Part shown: piece by piece, positions 8,245 to 16,592 of the stretch
How positions within the stretch are numbered: position 1 is the first letter of the stretch
Layout of the letters: the number at the start of each line of letters is the position of its first letter
Source of the DNA: Bog-473 sp963711065
GTDB lineage: Bacteria; Actinomycetota; Acidimicrobiia; Acidimicrobiales; RAAP-2
Reading direction: 5' to 3'
Assembly: GCA_963711065.1 (NCBI GenBank)
Contig: CAVQCO010000006.1
Location: forward strand, 1 to 64,000
DNA: 64,000 nt
Notes under the pieces: model-generated
Databases searched by the model: none
What the model saw: only the letters and a program-made list of their open reading frames with translations
What the model was told of the DNA's origin: nothing
Position numbers and translations under genes: made by a program

Positions 8245-9434
8245 GGCCCCCTGCACCCTGCGGGCGGCGTCGACGCCCGACGGGGTTGATGGGCCTCGCC
8301 TGCTCACTGGTGTGCCTGCTGTCGGCCGTCCTCCTTCCGTGCCCGGCCGACGCGGCGGTGGTCGGACCTCCCCTCGCCAGTGGCGTCTCGACGACGGGCG
8401 ACTCGTGGCTGATCATCCCGATGGGTGACCTGTCGAACCGGAGCAACACCTTCTGGCAGCTGTTCCACGCGGCACCCGGATCCTCGCATTGGTCGCTGGT
8501 CACTCCGCCCGGAGTGGCTGACAACGGAGGCCTCGTCGCCGGGTCCTCCGCCGGTTCCGTCCTGGCGGGGATCCTGCCGAGCAACCTGCTCCGCTTCTCG
8601 CCCCTGTCGCAGAGCAACGACGGCGGTACGTCGTGGAGCCCGACATTCTTTCCCACCGGGTTGGCCCCGCTCCCCGATGCGCTGGCCTATCGAGACGCCG
8701 CACCGAGCGGCGCGCTGGCGGTGACGGCCGGCGGTGCTCGTGCCCTCGCCGCGCGGGGCGACCTCTCGTCGTGGTCGACCCTCGTCTCGGTCTCCGTACT
8801 CAGGCGGGTGTCCCCCGGGTGCGGCGTGTCGTCGCTCGACGCCGTCGCGATCCTGCCCACGGGCGCGCCCCTGGTGGCCACCGGCTGCCGCCGCGGAGGG
8901 CAGGTCGGTCTCTTCACCCGCACCGCTGCCCCGTGGGAGGCGGGCGGACCGGTGCTCCAGGGCTCTCTGCGTGGGGCGGCGACCGAGGTGCTTCGGTTGG
9001 CAGTCACCGGGTCGACCACCACGGTTCTCGTCTGGGCCAGCCGGGGCGGACTCCGGGGCCTGGTCGCCCTGTGGAGGACAGGGGACGGTCGGTGGACGGC
9101 GTCGCCGGCGCTCGCCACGAGCCCGGGAACGACCGTCCTCTCCACGGCCGTGGGCGCCAATGGTGCCCTGGCCGTGCTGATGGGCGCGGCGGGCGGGCGC
9201 CGGTCCGCCCTCGACGTCGATGCCGGCGGTGCGTGGTCCCCTCTCCCGCAGCCCCCCTCACGAACCATGGCACTGGCCATGCCGGCCGGCCCACCGACAT
9301 CGGACAAGGCGCCGGTCGACGCGTTCACGGTGGACGGCGCCTCGCTGGGGGTCTACACGTTGACGCCGTCGGGGGCGACATGGGTCCGGGTGCAGTCGAG
9401 CCGGATCCCGTTGGCCTACGGCTCGTCGGGCTAG
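8241..9434 (+). CDS. secreted protein of unknown function, beta-propeller-like
   Basis: GTG 8241 overlaps the preceding stop codon as GTGA and gives 397 residues. The N-terminus carries RRRRPTG, then a hydrophobic stretch (MGLACSLVCLLSAVLL) and a PADAA cleavage-like site, so the protein is probably exported. The rest has recurring short strands with SNDGGTSWSPTFF and VLVWASRGG patterns, similar to the Asp-box/BNR repeats of sialidase-like propellers. That similarity is weak and no catalytic residues can be assigned. Tight coupling to the SCO-fusion gene and position before ctaG suggest a role with the oxidase, perhaps in copper handling. This is inference. Confidence 0.68.
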   Translation: MRPPAPCGRRRRPTGLMGLACSLVCLLSAVLLPCPADAAVVGPPLASGVSTTGDSWLIIPMGDLSNRSNTFWQLFHAAPGSSHWSLVTPPGVADNGGLVAGSSAGSVLAGILPSNLLRFSPLSQSNDGGTSWSPTFFPTGLAPLPDALAYRDAAPSGALAVTAGGARALAARGDLSSWSTLVSVSVLRRVSPGCGVSSLDAVAILPTGAPLVATGCRRGGQVGLFTRTAAPWEAGGPVLQGSLRGAATEVLRLAVTGSTTTVLVWASRGGLRGLVALWRTGDGRWTASPALATSPGTTVLSTAVGANGALAVLMGAAGGRRSALDVDAGGAWSPLPQPPSRTMALAMPAGPPTSDKAPVDAFTVDGASLGVYTLTPSGATWVRVQSSRIPLAYGSSG

Positions 9435-9496
9435 ACGAACCGCGACGCCGGGCGGGGTAGCGTGACGCTCATCGCTGCGACGGACGGACGAGACCA

Positions 9497-10417
9497 GTGA
9501 GCTATCTGGTTGACAACTGGAGCTTCGACCCCTTCGTGATCGTCGTGGCCGCCGTCGTGGTCGTCCACGAGCTCGGTCTCGCCAACCTGCGCCGCCGCTC
9601 TTTGCCCGAGCGGACACGGACCCGCCGTCTGCGCTCCCTCCTCTTCTACGTGGGGCTGGCCCTGCTGCTCATCGCGGTGATGTCACCCGTCGACTACTGG
9701 GCCGACGACTACTTCTTCGTGCACATGGTGGAGCACATCCTCATCGCCTTCTTCGCCCCGATCCTGATCGTCGCCGGAGCACCCTGGCTGCCGCTCGTGC
9801 ACGGGTTGCCCGTGGGACCGAGGCGGCGACTCGTGCGGGCGGTACTCCTGGGGCGTTTCTCCGCTCCCTTGCGCAGCGTGGGACGGTTCCTCCGCAATCC
9901 CTGGACGGCACTCGTCTCCTTCAACGCCGTCATGGTGCTCTGGCACCTCCCGGCCCTCTTCGACGCCGCCCAGGAGAACCAGCTGATCCACATCTGGCTG
10001 ATGCACGCCACCTTCTTCCTGACCGGGGTCCTGTTCTGGCTGCAGATCATCCCGTCGTACCCGTTCCGCCTGAAGGCGAGCCCGCTGTGGCAGGTGGGCG
10101 CGATCATCTCGACCAACGTGGTCATGTTCGTCATGGCCATGACGCTCTCGCTGTTCTCCGCCACCAGCTGGTACCCCGTCTACGCCCACGTCCCCGGGGT
10201 GACGCTGTCGCCCTTCGCAGACCAGCAGATCGGCGCCGCCATCCTCTGGATCTGCGGGGACTTCTGGGCCATTCCGGCCCTGGCGGTCACCATCCGGCGG
10301 GCGATCGACAGCGAAGGCGGGTTCTCCCTCGGCGTCGACCGGCTCTTCCACCGGGATCCGGGGCCCTCGCTCGAGGCGTTCCGCGCCTCCGCCACGGACC
10401 GGGCTCCCCGGAGCTGA
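9497..10417 (+). CDS. ctaG: cytochrome c oxidase assembly factor CtaG (caa3 type)
   Basis: The 306-residue polytopic protein of the caa3_CtaG family has the typical core SPVDYWADDYFFVHMVEHILIAFFAPILIVAGAP, followed by LWHLPALFDAA and LMHATFFLTGVLFWLQIIPSYPF. Conserved His residues in the membrane helices (HMVEH, WHLP, LMH) are the family's presumed copper ligands. CtaG helps insert CuB into the oxidase; in Bacillus it is required for caa3 oxidase. Start GTG 9497. Location just upstream of coxBAC fits. A second CtaG homologue follows coxC at 15142. Confidence 0.92.
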   Translation: MSYLVDNWSFDPFVIVVAAVVVVHELGLANLRRRSLPERTRTRRLRSLLFYVGLALLLIAVMSPVDYWADDYFFVHMVEHILIAFFAPILIVAGAPWLPLVHGLPVGPRRRLVRAVLLGRFSAPLRSVGRFLRNPWTALVSFNAVMVLWHLPALFDAAQENQLIHIWLMHATFFLTGVLFWLQIIPSYPFRLKASPLWQVGAIISTNVVMFVMAMTLSLFSATSWYPVYAHVPGVTLSPFADQQIGAAILWICGDFWAIPALAVTIRRAIDSEGGFSLGVDRLFHRDPGPSLEAFRASATDRAPRS

Positions 10418-10474
10418 AGGGTGGGTCATCGCCGGGCACCGGCGGTTGCCTGCCTGTCGGCGGCCCCGGGCCCC

Positions 10475-10502
10475 GGAGCGACGGAGCGACGGAGCGACGG
10501 AG
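10475..10502. repeat. short 8-bp tandem repeat
   Basis: The octamer GGAGCGAC is repeated three times plus four bases in the 177-base gap between ctaG and the cupredoxin gene. I see no partner sites and its role is unknown; slippage is the simplest explanation. The cupredoxin promoter must lie in the same gap. Confidence 0.8.
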
Positions 10503-10594
10503 ATAGTTGACGACCAGCGGGACGACCCATAACCTCCGTTGGTAGGGGCAACCAGCTCCGCACGCTGTACCTCAGGCCGACCGGGAGGACGGGG

Positions 10595-11269
10595 GTGCTC
10601 ATGAGCCTGGCGTGGAAGATGACCGTCACGGTCGTTCTCTTCGCAGTGGCGGTGGTGGCTGCCGTCGTGCTCATCGTGAACCTGCTCGGCACCCCCCCGA
10701 CGGTCGACTTCACCAGCGAGTCCCAGGGCCAGCCGGTCAACGTCACCATGCAGGCGGTGGGGAGCTTCGGGTCGGGCAGCCACCCGGACTGGGTCTCGTA
10801 TCTCGTCGAGTCACCGCAGGGGCAGTGGGTCCATACGACCGTGTTCCAGGTGCCGCAACACGTCCGCGTCAACGTGACGATCATCAACTACGACTCGGGC
10901 AGCCCGCTGCGCAACCAGCAGCTCGGCCAGGTGTCCGGCACCTACGGCAACGTGGCGCTCTTGAACGGCAAGCTGTTCCGGGTCATCGACTCCAACTCGG
11001 GCAACGGCGTCGCCCACACGTTCTCCATCCCGTCACTCGGCGTCAACGTCCCGCTGTACGGCAACAACTCGAACGCCAACCTCTGTGGGGCCGCACCCTG
11101 TACCACCAGCTCGCCGCACAAGGTGATCAGGTTCTCCTTCACCAGCCCCGGCCCCGGGAGCTACCGCTGGCAGTGCTTCGTGCCGTGCGGGGCGGGATGG
11201 CTCTTCGGCAACGGTGGACCGATGTCCACCCTCGGCTACATGGGCGGGTTCATGCAGGTGGCGGCATGA
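10595..11269 (+). CDS. membrane-anchored CuA-like cupredoxin
   Basis: The 224-residue protein has one N-terminal membrane helix (about 9-30) and an extracytoplasmic cupredoxin domain. The first ligand region, VAHTFSIPSLGVNV (H141), matches the CuA histidine region DVVHSFWAYQLGVKAD of the adjacent CoxB. The C-terminal ligand loop reads CFVPCGAGW (C194, C198) followed by M210, M216 and M220. It thus keeps the C-x3-C-G spacing of CuA, but the second histidine is a tryptophan (W202). The site may be an altered copper centre or an electron shuttle to the oxidase. The stop overlaps the coxB start as ATGA, so the two are probably coupled. Confidence 0.8.
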   Translation: MLMSLAWKMTVTVVLFAVAVVAAVVLIVNLLGTPPTVDFTSESQGQPVNVTMQAVGSFGSGSHPDWVSYLVESPQGQWVHTTVFQVPQHVRVNVTIINYDSGSPLRNQQLGQVSGTYGNVALLNGKLFRVIDSNSGNGVAHTFSIPSLGVNVPLYGNNSNANLCGAAPCTTSSPHKVIRFSFTSPGPGSYRWQCFVPCGAGWLFGNGGPMSTLGYMGGFMQVAA

Positions 11270-12243
11270 GTGACACCGAGGCGGCGGGGCTCGCGGCCGC
11301 CGCCACCGAGCCCGAGTCCACGGGGCCAACCGACGGGACCCACCACTGGTGGCGACTGATCGCGATCTGGGTGGTCCTGTCGGCCATCCTGGACCCGCTG
11401 TTCTACTTCTTGGCCGGACCGCACATCCCGCCCGGCACCATGACGGACGTGGCCCAGGGCGCGCAGTTCGACTTCAACGTCCTGTTCGTGATGGCGCTGC
11501 CCGTCCTGCTCGCCGTCTGGATCTACATGATTTACGCCTTCGTGATGTGGCGGGCGTCGCGAGGCGGCCCCGACCCGGTGGGTGGGGCGGCCGCGGCGGG
11601 TCACCTCGGATTGCAGGTGGGCTGGATCGTCACCACGAGCGTCATCGTGCTGTTCCTGGCCGGCTTCGGTACCTACGAGCTCGTCCAGCCCGGTGGGGCG
11701 GGCGGCGGGCAGGGCTCGAGCCCGATCTGGACCCCGACGTCGAAGACGATCCTGCCGATTCAGGTCATCGGCCAGCAATGGAAGTTCACCTACCGCTACC
11801 CCACCTTCGGCGGGTTCGAGACCGACCAGCTCGTCGTCCCGGACGACACGACGATTGAGTTCAACGTGACGTCGCTGGACGTCGTCCACAGCTTCTGGGC
11901 CTACCAGCTCGGTGTCAAGGCTGATGCCAACCCCGACTACAACAATGTCGCCTATGCGACGACACAGCAGCTCGGTTCGTTCATCGTGCGCTGTGCCGAG
12001 TTGTGCGGCATCTGGCACGGCGCCATGTACAACAACGGCGTCGTCGTGACTCCCCAGCAGTTCCAGGCCTGGGCGCGCCTCACCGAGTTGCGGCTGCGCA
12101 AGAACACTGCACTCCTCCCACCCTACGCACTCACCTACACGCCCGACGCCAACAATGCCGACGGGGGCTACTACCCCGACAACGTCGATCCGTACTCCCA
12201 CGTCGAGCAGTACGGTGCGACGCAGCCGAAGGGCGGCGGATGA
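11266..12243 (+). CDS. ctaC: cytochrome c oxidase subunit II
   Basis: The 325-residue protein has an unusually long hydrophilic N-terminus and up to three hydrophobic stretches (31-50, 69-95, 118-137) instead of the usual two. The CuA domain is complete: H208, C243, E245, C247, H251 and M254 in VVHSF and CAELCGIWHGAM. It also has IGQQWKFTYRYP with the aromatic patch for cytochrome entry. Subunit II accepts electrons from a cytochrome c or cupredoxin and passes them to haem a. No haem-binding CxxCH domain is fused, so an external donor is needed; the preceding cupredoxin is a candidate. Confidence 0.94.
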   Translation: MSDTEAAGLAAAATEPESTGPTDGTHHWWRLIAIWVVLSAILDPLFYFLAGPHIPPGTMTDVAQGAQFDFNVLFVMALPVLLAVWIYMIYAFVMWRASRGGPDPVGGAAAAGHLGLQVGWIVTTSVIVLFLAGFGTYELVQPGGAGGGQGSSPIWTPTSKTILPIQVIGQQWKFTYRYPTFGGFETDQLVVPDDTTIEFNVTSLDVVHSFWAYQLGVKADANPDYNNVAYATTQQLGSFIVRCAELCGIWHGAMYNNGVVVTPQQFQAWARLTELRLRKNTALLPPYALTYTPDANNADGGYYPDNVDPYSHVEQYGATQPKGGG

Positions 12244-12305
12244 CATGGGGCACGGCACTCTGCGTCACCGGATTCACGCACCTTCCATGACGGGGGCGAC
12301 CAGCC

Positions 12306-14324
12306 ATGGCCATTGACACGACACGAGTCGACGAGTTCGAGTACCCCGGGGAGGAGGACGTCGGTTCCCCGCCCTCGGAACCGCCGTCGTGGCGACGCTC
12401 CGAGTGGCTGCGCCCGAACGTCCTCTGGGCCATCGCCGGCGGCGTGGTGGGCTACCTCATCGGCCACTGGCTGGGCAACGTCATCGCCAGCGGCTATCAG
12501 CAGACTCAGGGAGCAAGCGACTTGAACGACGTCGCCATCGTCCTCGGGCTGTCGCTGGGTGTGGCGGGTTGGATGGCCGGCATCGGAGGGCTGAACTACC
12601 CGCTGGCCAAGATCCTCGGCTACGAGCTCTCACCTCAACAACCCGAGCAGAGCTGGGTGCGCTACTTCCGCATGACGGACGACCACAAGGTCGTCGGGCT
12701 CCAATACACGGTGGGCGTCCTCCTGTTCCTCTTCACCGGCGGGCTGCTGGCCATGCTCATCCGCACCGAGCTGCTCAGCCCCACCACTCACGTCTTCGGG
12801 CCCGGTACCTACATCGAGATCGTCGGCGAGCACGGCACGATCATGATGATGATGGCGTCCTCGGCCGTCGTCGGGCCCCTCGGAAACTGGCTGATCCCCC
12901 TCATGATCGGCTCGCGCCGCATGGCCTATCCCCGTGTCGAGGCCTTCTCGTTCTGGATCTTCATGGCGGGCTACCTGGTGATCCTCAGCGCGCTCTTCTT
13001 CGGCGGGTTCCCGACCGGGTGGACCGGCTACGCCCCGCTCCAGACGCAGGCGTCCGGGGGCATGGACGCGTACCTGGTGGGCTTCGCAGTGATCGGGATC
13101 GGCATGATCCTGGCCGGGTTCAACCTGGCCGCCACCATCATCAATTATCGAGCCCCGGGCATGACGTGGGGCCGGGTGCCGATCTTCGTCTGGGGCATCC
13201 TGGCCACCACGGCCCTGCTGACCCTGGCCACGCCGACGCTCGTCGTCGCCGGCCTGTTCGGCATCCTGGACCGCACCGCCGAAACCGCCTTCTTCGTCAA
13301 CGAGCACGGCGGCAGCAATTTCCTCTGGCAGAACCTGTTCTGGTTCTTCGGTCATCCCGAGGTCTACATCATGGCCCTCCCGGGCTTCGGGATCGTGATG
13401 GAGATCATGCCGGTCTTCACACGCAAACCTCTCTTCGCCTACAAGGTGGCAGCCGCGGGGATGCTCGGGGTGGCGCTCCTGTCGTTCTTCGTGTGGCAAC
13501 ACCACCTCTTCCAGAGCGGGATCAACCCCGACATGCGACCGCTGTTCATGCTCACGACCGAGCTCATCTCCATCCCGACGGGATTCCTCTTCCTCGTCAC
13601 GCTCGGTACGCTGTGGAAGGCAAAGATACGGTTCGACACCCCGATGTTGTTCTGTCTCGGGATGCTCTTCAACTTCCTGATCGGCGGCATCACCGGCGTC
13701 TTCCTCTCGGACGTCCCCGTCAACGTCACCGTCCATGGCAGCTTCTTCGTCCTCGCCCACTTCCACTACACGATCATGGGTGGCCTCATCTTCGCCATGT
13801 TCGCCGGGTTCTACTACTGGTTCCCGAAGATCACCGGGAAGACCATGAACCGCAAACTCGGCAAGTGGCACTTCTGGACGTTCTTCATCTTCTTCAACTG
13901 CACCTTCTTCCCGCTGTTCCTCGTCGGCCTCCTCGGCCAGCCGCGTCGGGTGTTCGAATACGCCACGAACCTGCAGACGTTGAACGACATCTCGAGCGTC
14001 AGCGCCTACTTCCTCGGTGCGTCGTTCTTCTTCTTCATCGTCAACTTCGTCTGGTCGGTCTACCTCACCCCCCACGAGGCCCCGCCCAACCCGTGGAACT
14101 CGCTCGGCCTGGAGTGGCAGACCCCGACCCCGGTGCCGTGGTTCAACTTCGAGCGCATTCCCGTCGTGACGAACGACCCGTACCACTACGGCGAGGTCGA
14201 TGCGGCACCGGTGGCCGATCTCGGGCTGGCCATGTCCGGGGCCGCCCGAGCGGGAGCAGACCACGACGACGGTCCCGGGACCGGGGGGGACGGTAACGGC
14301 GAGCCGAGTCCCCCGATCGGGTGA
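12306..14324 (+). CDS. ctaD: cytochrome c oxidase subunit I, divergent proton channels
   Basis: This is the 672-residue haem-copper oxidase core. All metal ligands are visible: H176 (haem a), H350 and Y354 in GHPEVY, H399/H400 (CuB), H485 (haem a3) and H487 (haem a) in HFH, plus the propionate-binding QPRR. E352 of the HPEVY gate is kept. However, the D-channel entry motif (usually PDMAFPR-NN) reads RRMAYPRVEA, with R205 at the Asp position. The K-channel Lys in PTGIK is L428 (PTGFL), and an unusual Glu, E419, lies nine residues earlier. An N-terminal extension of about 115 residues adds two hydrophobic helices before canonical helix 1. Function as an oxidase is likely; proton pumping is uncertain. 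Confidence 0.93.
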   Translation: MAIDTTRVDEFEYPGEEDVGSPPSEPPSWRRSEWLRPNVLWAIAGGVVGYLIGHWLGNVIASGYQQTQGASDLNDVAIVLGLSLGVAGWMAGIGGLNYPLAKILGYELSPQQPEQSWVRYFRMTDDHKVVGLQYTVGVLLFLFTGGLLAMLIRTELLSPTTHVFGPGTYIEIVGEHGTIMMMMASSAVVGPLGNWLIPLMIGSRRMAYPRVEAFSFWIFMAGYLVILSALFFGGFPTGWTGYAPLQTQASGGMDAYLVGFAVIGIGMILAGFNLAATIINYRAPGMTWGRVPIFVWGILATTALLTLATPTLVVAGLFGILDRTAETAFFVNEHGGSNFLWQNLFWFFGHPEVYIMALPGFGIVMEIMPVFTRKPLFAYKVAAAGMLGVALLSFFVWQHHLFQSGINPDMRPLFMLTTELISIPTGFLFLVTLGTLWKAKIRFDTPMLFCLGMLFNFLIGGITGVFLSDVPVNVTVHGSFFVLAHFHYTIMGGLIFAMFAGFYYWFPKITGKTMNRKLGKWHFWTFFIFFNCTFFPLFLVGLLGQPRRVFEYATNLQTLNDISSVSAYFLGASFFFFIVNFVWSVYLTPHEAPPNPWNSLGLEWQTPTPVPWFNFERIPVVTNDPYHYGEVDAAPVADLGLAMSGAARAGADHDDGPGTGGDGNGEPSPPIG

Positions 14325-14335
14325 AGGGATAGACG

Positions 14336-15013
14336 ATGGCCACCAACCCGGTCGACAACCAGCGGTTCGAGAGCTTCCCGCAGCTCCACGAGACGCCCGA
14401 GGAGATCGCGTTCGAGCTCCGCGCCCAGGAGGGAGCGCTGTGGACGGGCGGCCGGCTCCTCATCGGCATCTGGGCCTTCGCCTTTGCCGCCCTTGCCTTC
14501 GCGTACTTCTACCTGCGTTCGGCCAACAACGAAGAACTGTGGCGGCCGAGGGGGATCACCGCACCGACGGCGGCCGGTGCAGCCATCTTCGCCGTCACCG
14601 TGGCCGCCGCGCTTCTCGCGCACTTCGGCGAGCGACGATTTCGCGAGAACGAGACCCTCGACTGGCAGGTGGCCGGGTGGACGGCGGTCCTCGGGGGACT
14701 CCTGGTCATCGGGCTCCAGATCTGGCAGATGACGGACCTGCCGTTCTTCCCCGGATCGAGCGGCTACGCGTCGTGCTTCATCGCGTGGGGCGCGATGAAC
14801 ATCGCCCTCGTCCTCGCCGGAACGTACTGGCTCGAAACCATCCTGGCGAGGGAGATACGGCTGCGTCGGGCGATGGCCCAGGACGGAGGCGCCCCCACTT
14901 CGACCCTGCCCGTCGCCCGCCTCCTCCGGGTCAACCTCAACGGCTGCACCTACTTCTGGGGATTCATCGCCGTCATCGCCACCTTCTTTTGGGTATTGTT
15001 CTACGTCATCTGA
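14336..15013 (+). CDS. ctaE: cytochrome c oxidase subunit III
   Basis: The 225-residue protein has five to six membrane helices with the subunit III pattern: an N-terminal ELRAQEGALWTGGRLLIG entry, AFAYFYLRS, then ALLAHFGERRF, and a terminal GCTYFWGFIAVIATFFWVLFYVI. It stabilises subunit I and in known oxidases feeds the D-channel. Since subunit I here lacks the D-channel Asp, its role may be only structural. ATG 14336 follows the ctaD stop by 11 bases. It is part of a tight ctaC-ctaD-ctaE operon. Confidence 0.88.
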   Translation: MATNPVDNQRFESFPQLHETPEEIAFELRAQEGALWTGGRLLIGIWAFAFAALAFAYFYLRSANNEELWRPRGITAPTAAGAAIFAVTVAAALLAHFGERRFRENETLDWQVAGWTAVLGGLLVIGLQIWQMTDLPFFPGSSGYASCFIAWGAMNIALVLAGTYWLETILAREIRLRRAMAQDGGAPTSTLPVARLLRVNLNGCTYFWGFIAVIATFFWVLFYVI

Positions 15014-15031
15014 ACTTGGAGAGGTGAACGC

Positions 15032-15145
15032 GTGATCACTGCATCCGACACAGCAGCCACCCAGGCGCTGACGTTCGCCATTCCCCTCGGGGTCCTCTGC
15101 GTCGTGCTCCTCTGGGGCTTCTTCCAGCGCCGACCGACCAGATGA
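15032..15145 (+). CDS. 37-residue single-helix membrane peptide, CoxD-like position
   Basis: A short frame from GTG 15032 encodes MITASDTAATQAL, a hydrophobic helix (FAIPLGVLCVVLLWGFF) and a basic tail QRRPTR. A good ribosome site (GGAGAGG) lies just upstream, and the stop overlaps the next ATG as ATGA. Together these support a real gene despite its size. The position after subunit III is where small subunit IV (CoxD) genes lie in other oxidase operons. I infer an accessory subunit with the positive tail in the cytoplasm. It is too short for homology to be judged by eye. Confidence 0.7.
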   Translation: MITASDTAATQALTFAIPLGVLCVVLLWGFFQRRPTR

Positions 15146-15957
15146 GCAGCGGGGCCGCCACTGTGCGGCCCCCTGAGCACGCCGCCGCCCGGTGGCGAGT
15201 CTGGTGCCTGTTGGCCGCGGTCGTCGTCGCCGTCCTGACACTCGTTCCGCCCCTCTCCCGCATTGGGCGCGATGCGGAATACGGCGCCGCACTGCAGTTC
15301 TCCCTCTTGGCCATCGCACTCCCCGCTCTGGTGACGATCGGGGCGCCGTGGCGGCTTCTGGGACTCGCCCGGCGCGCGTCACCCGGCGGCGCCCCCAAGG
15401 CCGTCGATCGGCTGGCCGACCGCCGGCGACGGCACCCGGAACTGCTCCGGTCACTGGCGTTCATCGCTGCCGACCTCGGCGTCGTCGTGGCCTGGCACGT
15501 CCCCGCTGCGGTCGCGGCCGTCGCGCGGCACGCCTGGCTGGTGCCCGTGGAGGGAGCAATCCTCCTCGTGTTCGGTGTGGGCCTCTGGCTCGAGCTGGCG
15601 CCATCACCCCCGCTGGTCCCGCGATCGGGATTCCTCCGTCGGGCGGTCCTCGCCGCCTTCGTGATGTGGGCCTTCTGGATCCTTGCCTATGTGGTCGGCC
15701 TGGCGAATCACGACTTCTACCAGAACTTCGACCACGTCCGCGGTGGGCTCAGCGCGGCCGCCGATCAGCAGATCGCCTCAGCCGTGGTCTGGTTCTTCGC
15801 CGCCGCCGCCTTCATCCCCGTGGTCTTTTGGAACGCCCTGCTGTGGCTGAAGACCGACGACGACCCCGATGCCGAGCTCTTGGCGCTCGCCAGAGCCGAG
15901 CGCCGCCGGGGACCGCCGCCCGTCGGCGGCCGCGGCGGCCCGGCACAGACTCCCTGA
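15142..15957 (+). CDS. second CtaG-family protein
   Basis: The 271-residue polytopic protein resembles the caa3_CtaG family but is more distant than the one at 9497. It keeps a WHVPAAVAAVARHAW segment and the late LSAAADQQIASAVVWFFAAAAFIPVVFWNALLWL helix, comparable to the DQQIGAAILWICGDFWAIPALAVTI helix of the first CtaG. It is translationally coupled to the small peptide upstream. It may serve a different copper site or be a paralogue with a changed role. It ends eight bases before the convergent SCO/TlpA operon. Confidence 0.72.
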   Translation: MSSGAATVRPPEHAAARWRVWCLLAAVVVAVLTLVPPLSRIGRDAEYGAALQFSLLAIALPALVTIGAPWRLLGLARRASPGGAPKAVDRLADRRRRHPELLRSLAFIAADLGVVVAWHVPAAVAAVARHAWLVPVEGAILLVFGVGLWLELAPSPPLVPRSGFLRRAVLAAFVMWAFWILAYVVGLANHDFYQNFDHVRGGLSAAADQQIASAVVWFFAAAAFIPVVFWNALLWLKTDDDPDAELLALARAERRRGPPPVGGRGGPAQTP

Positions 15958-15965
15958 CCGTCGCC

Positions 15966-16592
15966 TCAGTTCGTGACCCTCCCGGCGATGGCGGGAAGAT
16001 CGACGGGTGGGAGGCGGGTGTCGAGCACTCGGTCCGCGGCTTGCTCTTCCGAGAGGGCGCTGCGGCGGTCAGCGGCCAACTGCGCCTCCTCGGTCGAGAG
16101 GTTGTGCAATGCGGCGGCGTTGGCGGAGTTGTTCATCAACGACTGGACGTCCTCGATCGCTCGCAGTGAGTCCGACGTGGTCCACAGCATCGCCGTCGCC
16201 ACGACCTGCCCCAAGTGCTTGCCGGCAGGGGTTCCCGGAACCTGGATGTTCGCCAGGTCGTAGATGTTCTCGTTGGTGAAGGAGCATGCCGTCTGGTCGT
16301 CGCTCAAGAGCCCCGGAGTCGGCGCGCGGTCGGCCGGCGTGAGCGCGTGGGCGACCTGCAGGTTCCAGATCCCGGTCGCCTGGTGCACGGCGAGGGCGCA
16401 CGGCGCAAGATCGGTGTTCACCTCGTTCATCACGCTCCTCTCGGCGTTGATGTCGTCGGTCCTCGAGGTGCTCACCGGCAGATCGGTCAGCACCGTGACG
16501 AGGAGCACGACGAAGACCGTGAGCCCGATGAGCAGGCCACGGTGACGCTGCCAGACGGGTGAAGAGCTGACCGGCGGGTCCGGGTCGGTCAT
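15966..16592 (-). CDS. membrane-anchored extracytoplasmic protein, unknown family
   Basis: The 208-residue protein has one N-terminal helix (GLLIGLTVFVVLLVTVLTDLPV) and a soluble outer domain. Two Cys occur in the outer part (DLAPCALAVHQ and DQTACSF), perhaps as a disulfide. The rest is Ala/Leu-rich and helical (VQSLMNNSANAAALHNLSTEEAQLAADRRSALSEE). ATG 16592 overlaps the stop of the SCO gene as ATGA, so it is the last gene of a three-gene operon with SCO and TlpA-like proteins. I do not recognise a family; a role in oxidase assembly or redox folding is inferred from context only. Confidence 0.65.
   Translation of the reverse strand: MTDPDPPVSSSPVWQRHRGLLIGLTVFVVLLVTVLTDLPVSTSRTDDINAERSVMNEVNTDLAPCALAVHQATGIWNLQVAHALTPADRAPTPGLLSDDQTACSFTNENIYDLANIQVPGTPAGKHLGQVVATAMLWTTSDSLRAIEDVQSLMNNSANAAALHNLSTEEAQLAADRRSALSEEQAADRVLDTRLPPVDLPAIAGRVTN

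Noticed and set aside
10475..10502. CRISPR-like or iteron interpretation of the 8-bp tandem repeat
   Set aside because: There are only three to four contiguous copies with no spacers and no replication gene nearby.
12630..14264. Minus-strand open frame opposite cytochrome oxidase subunit I
   Set aside because: It has no recognisable domain and is an acidic/basic mirror of the conserved oxidase gene.
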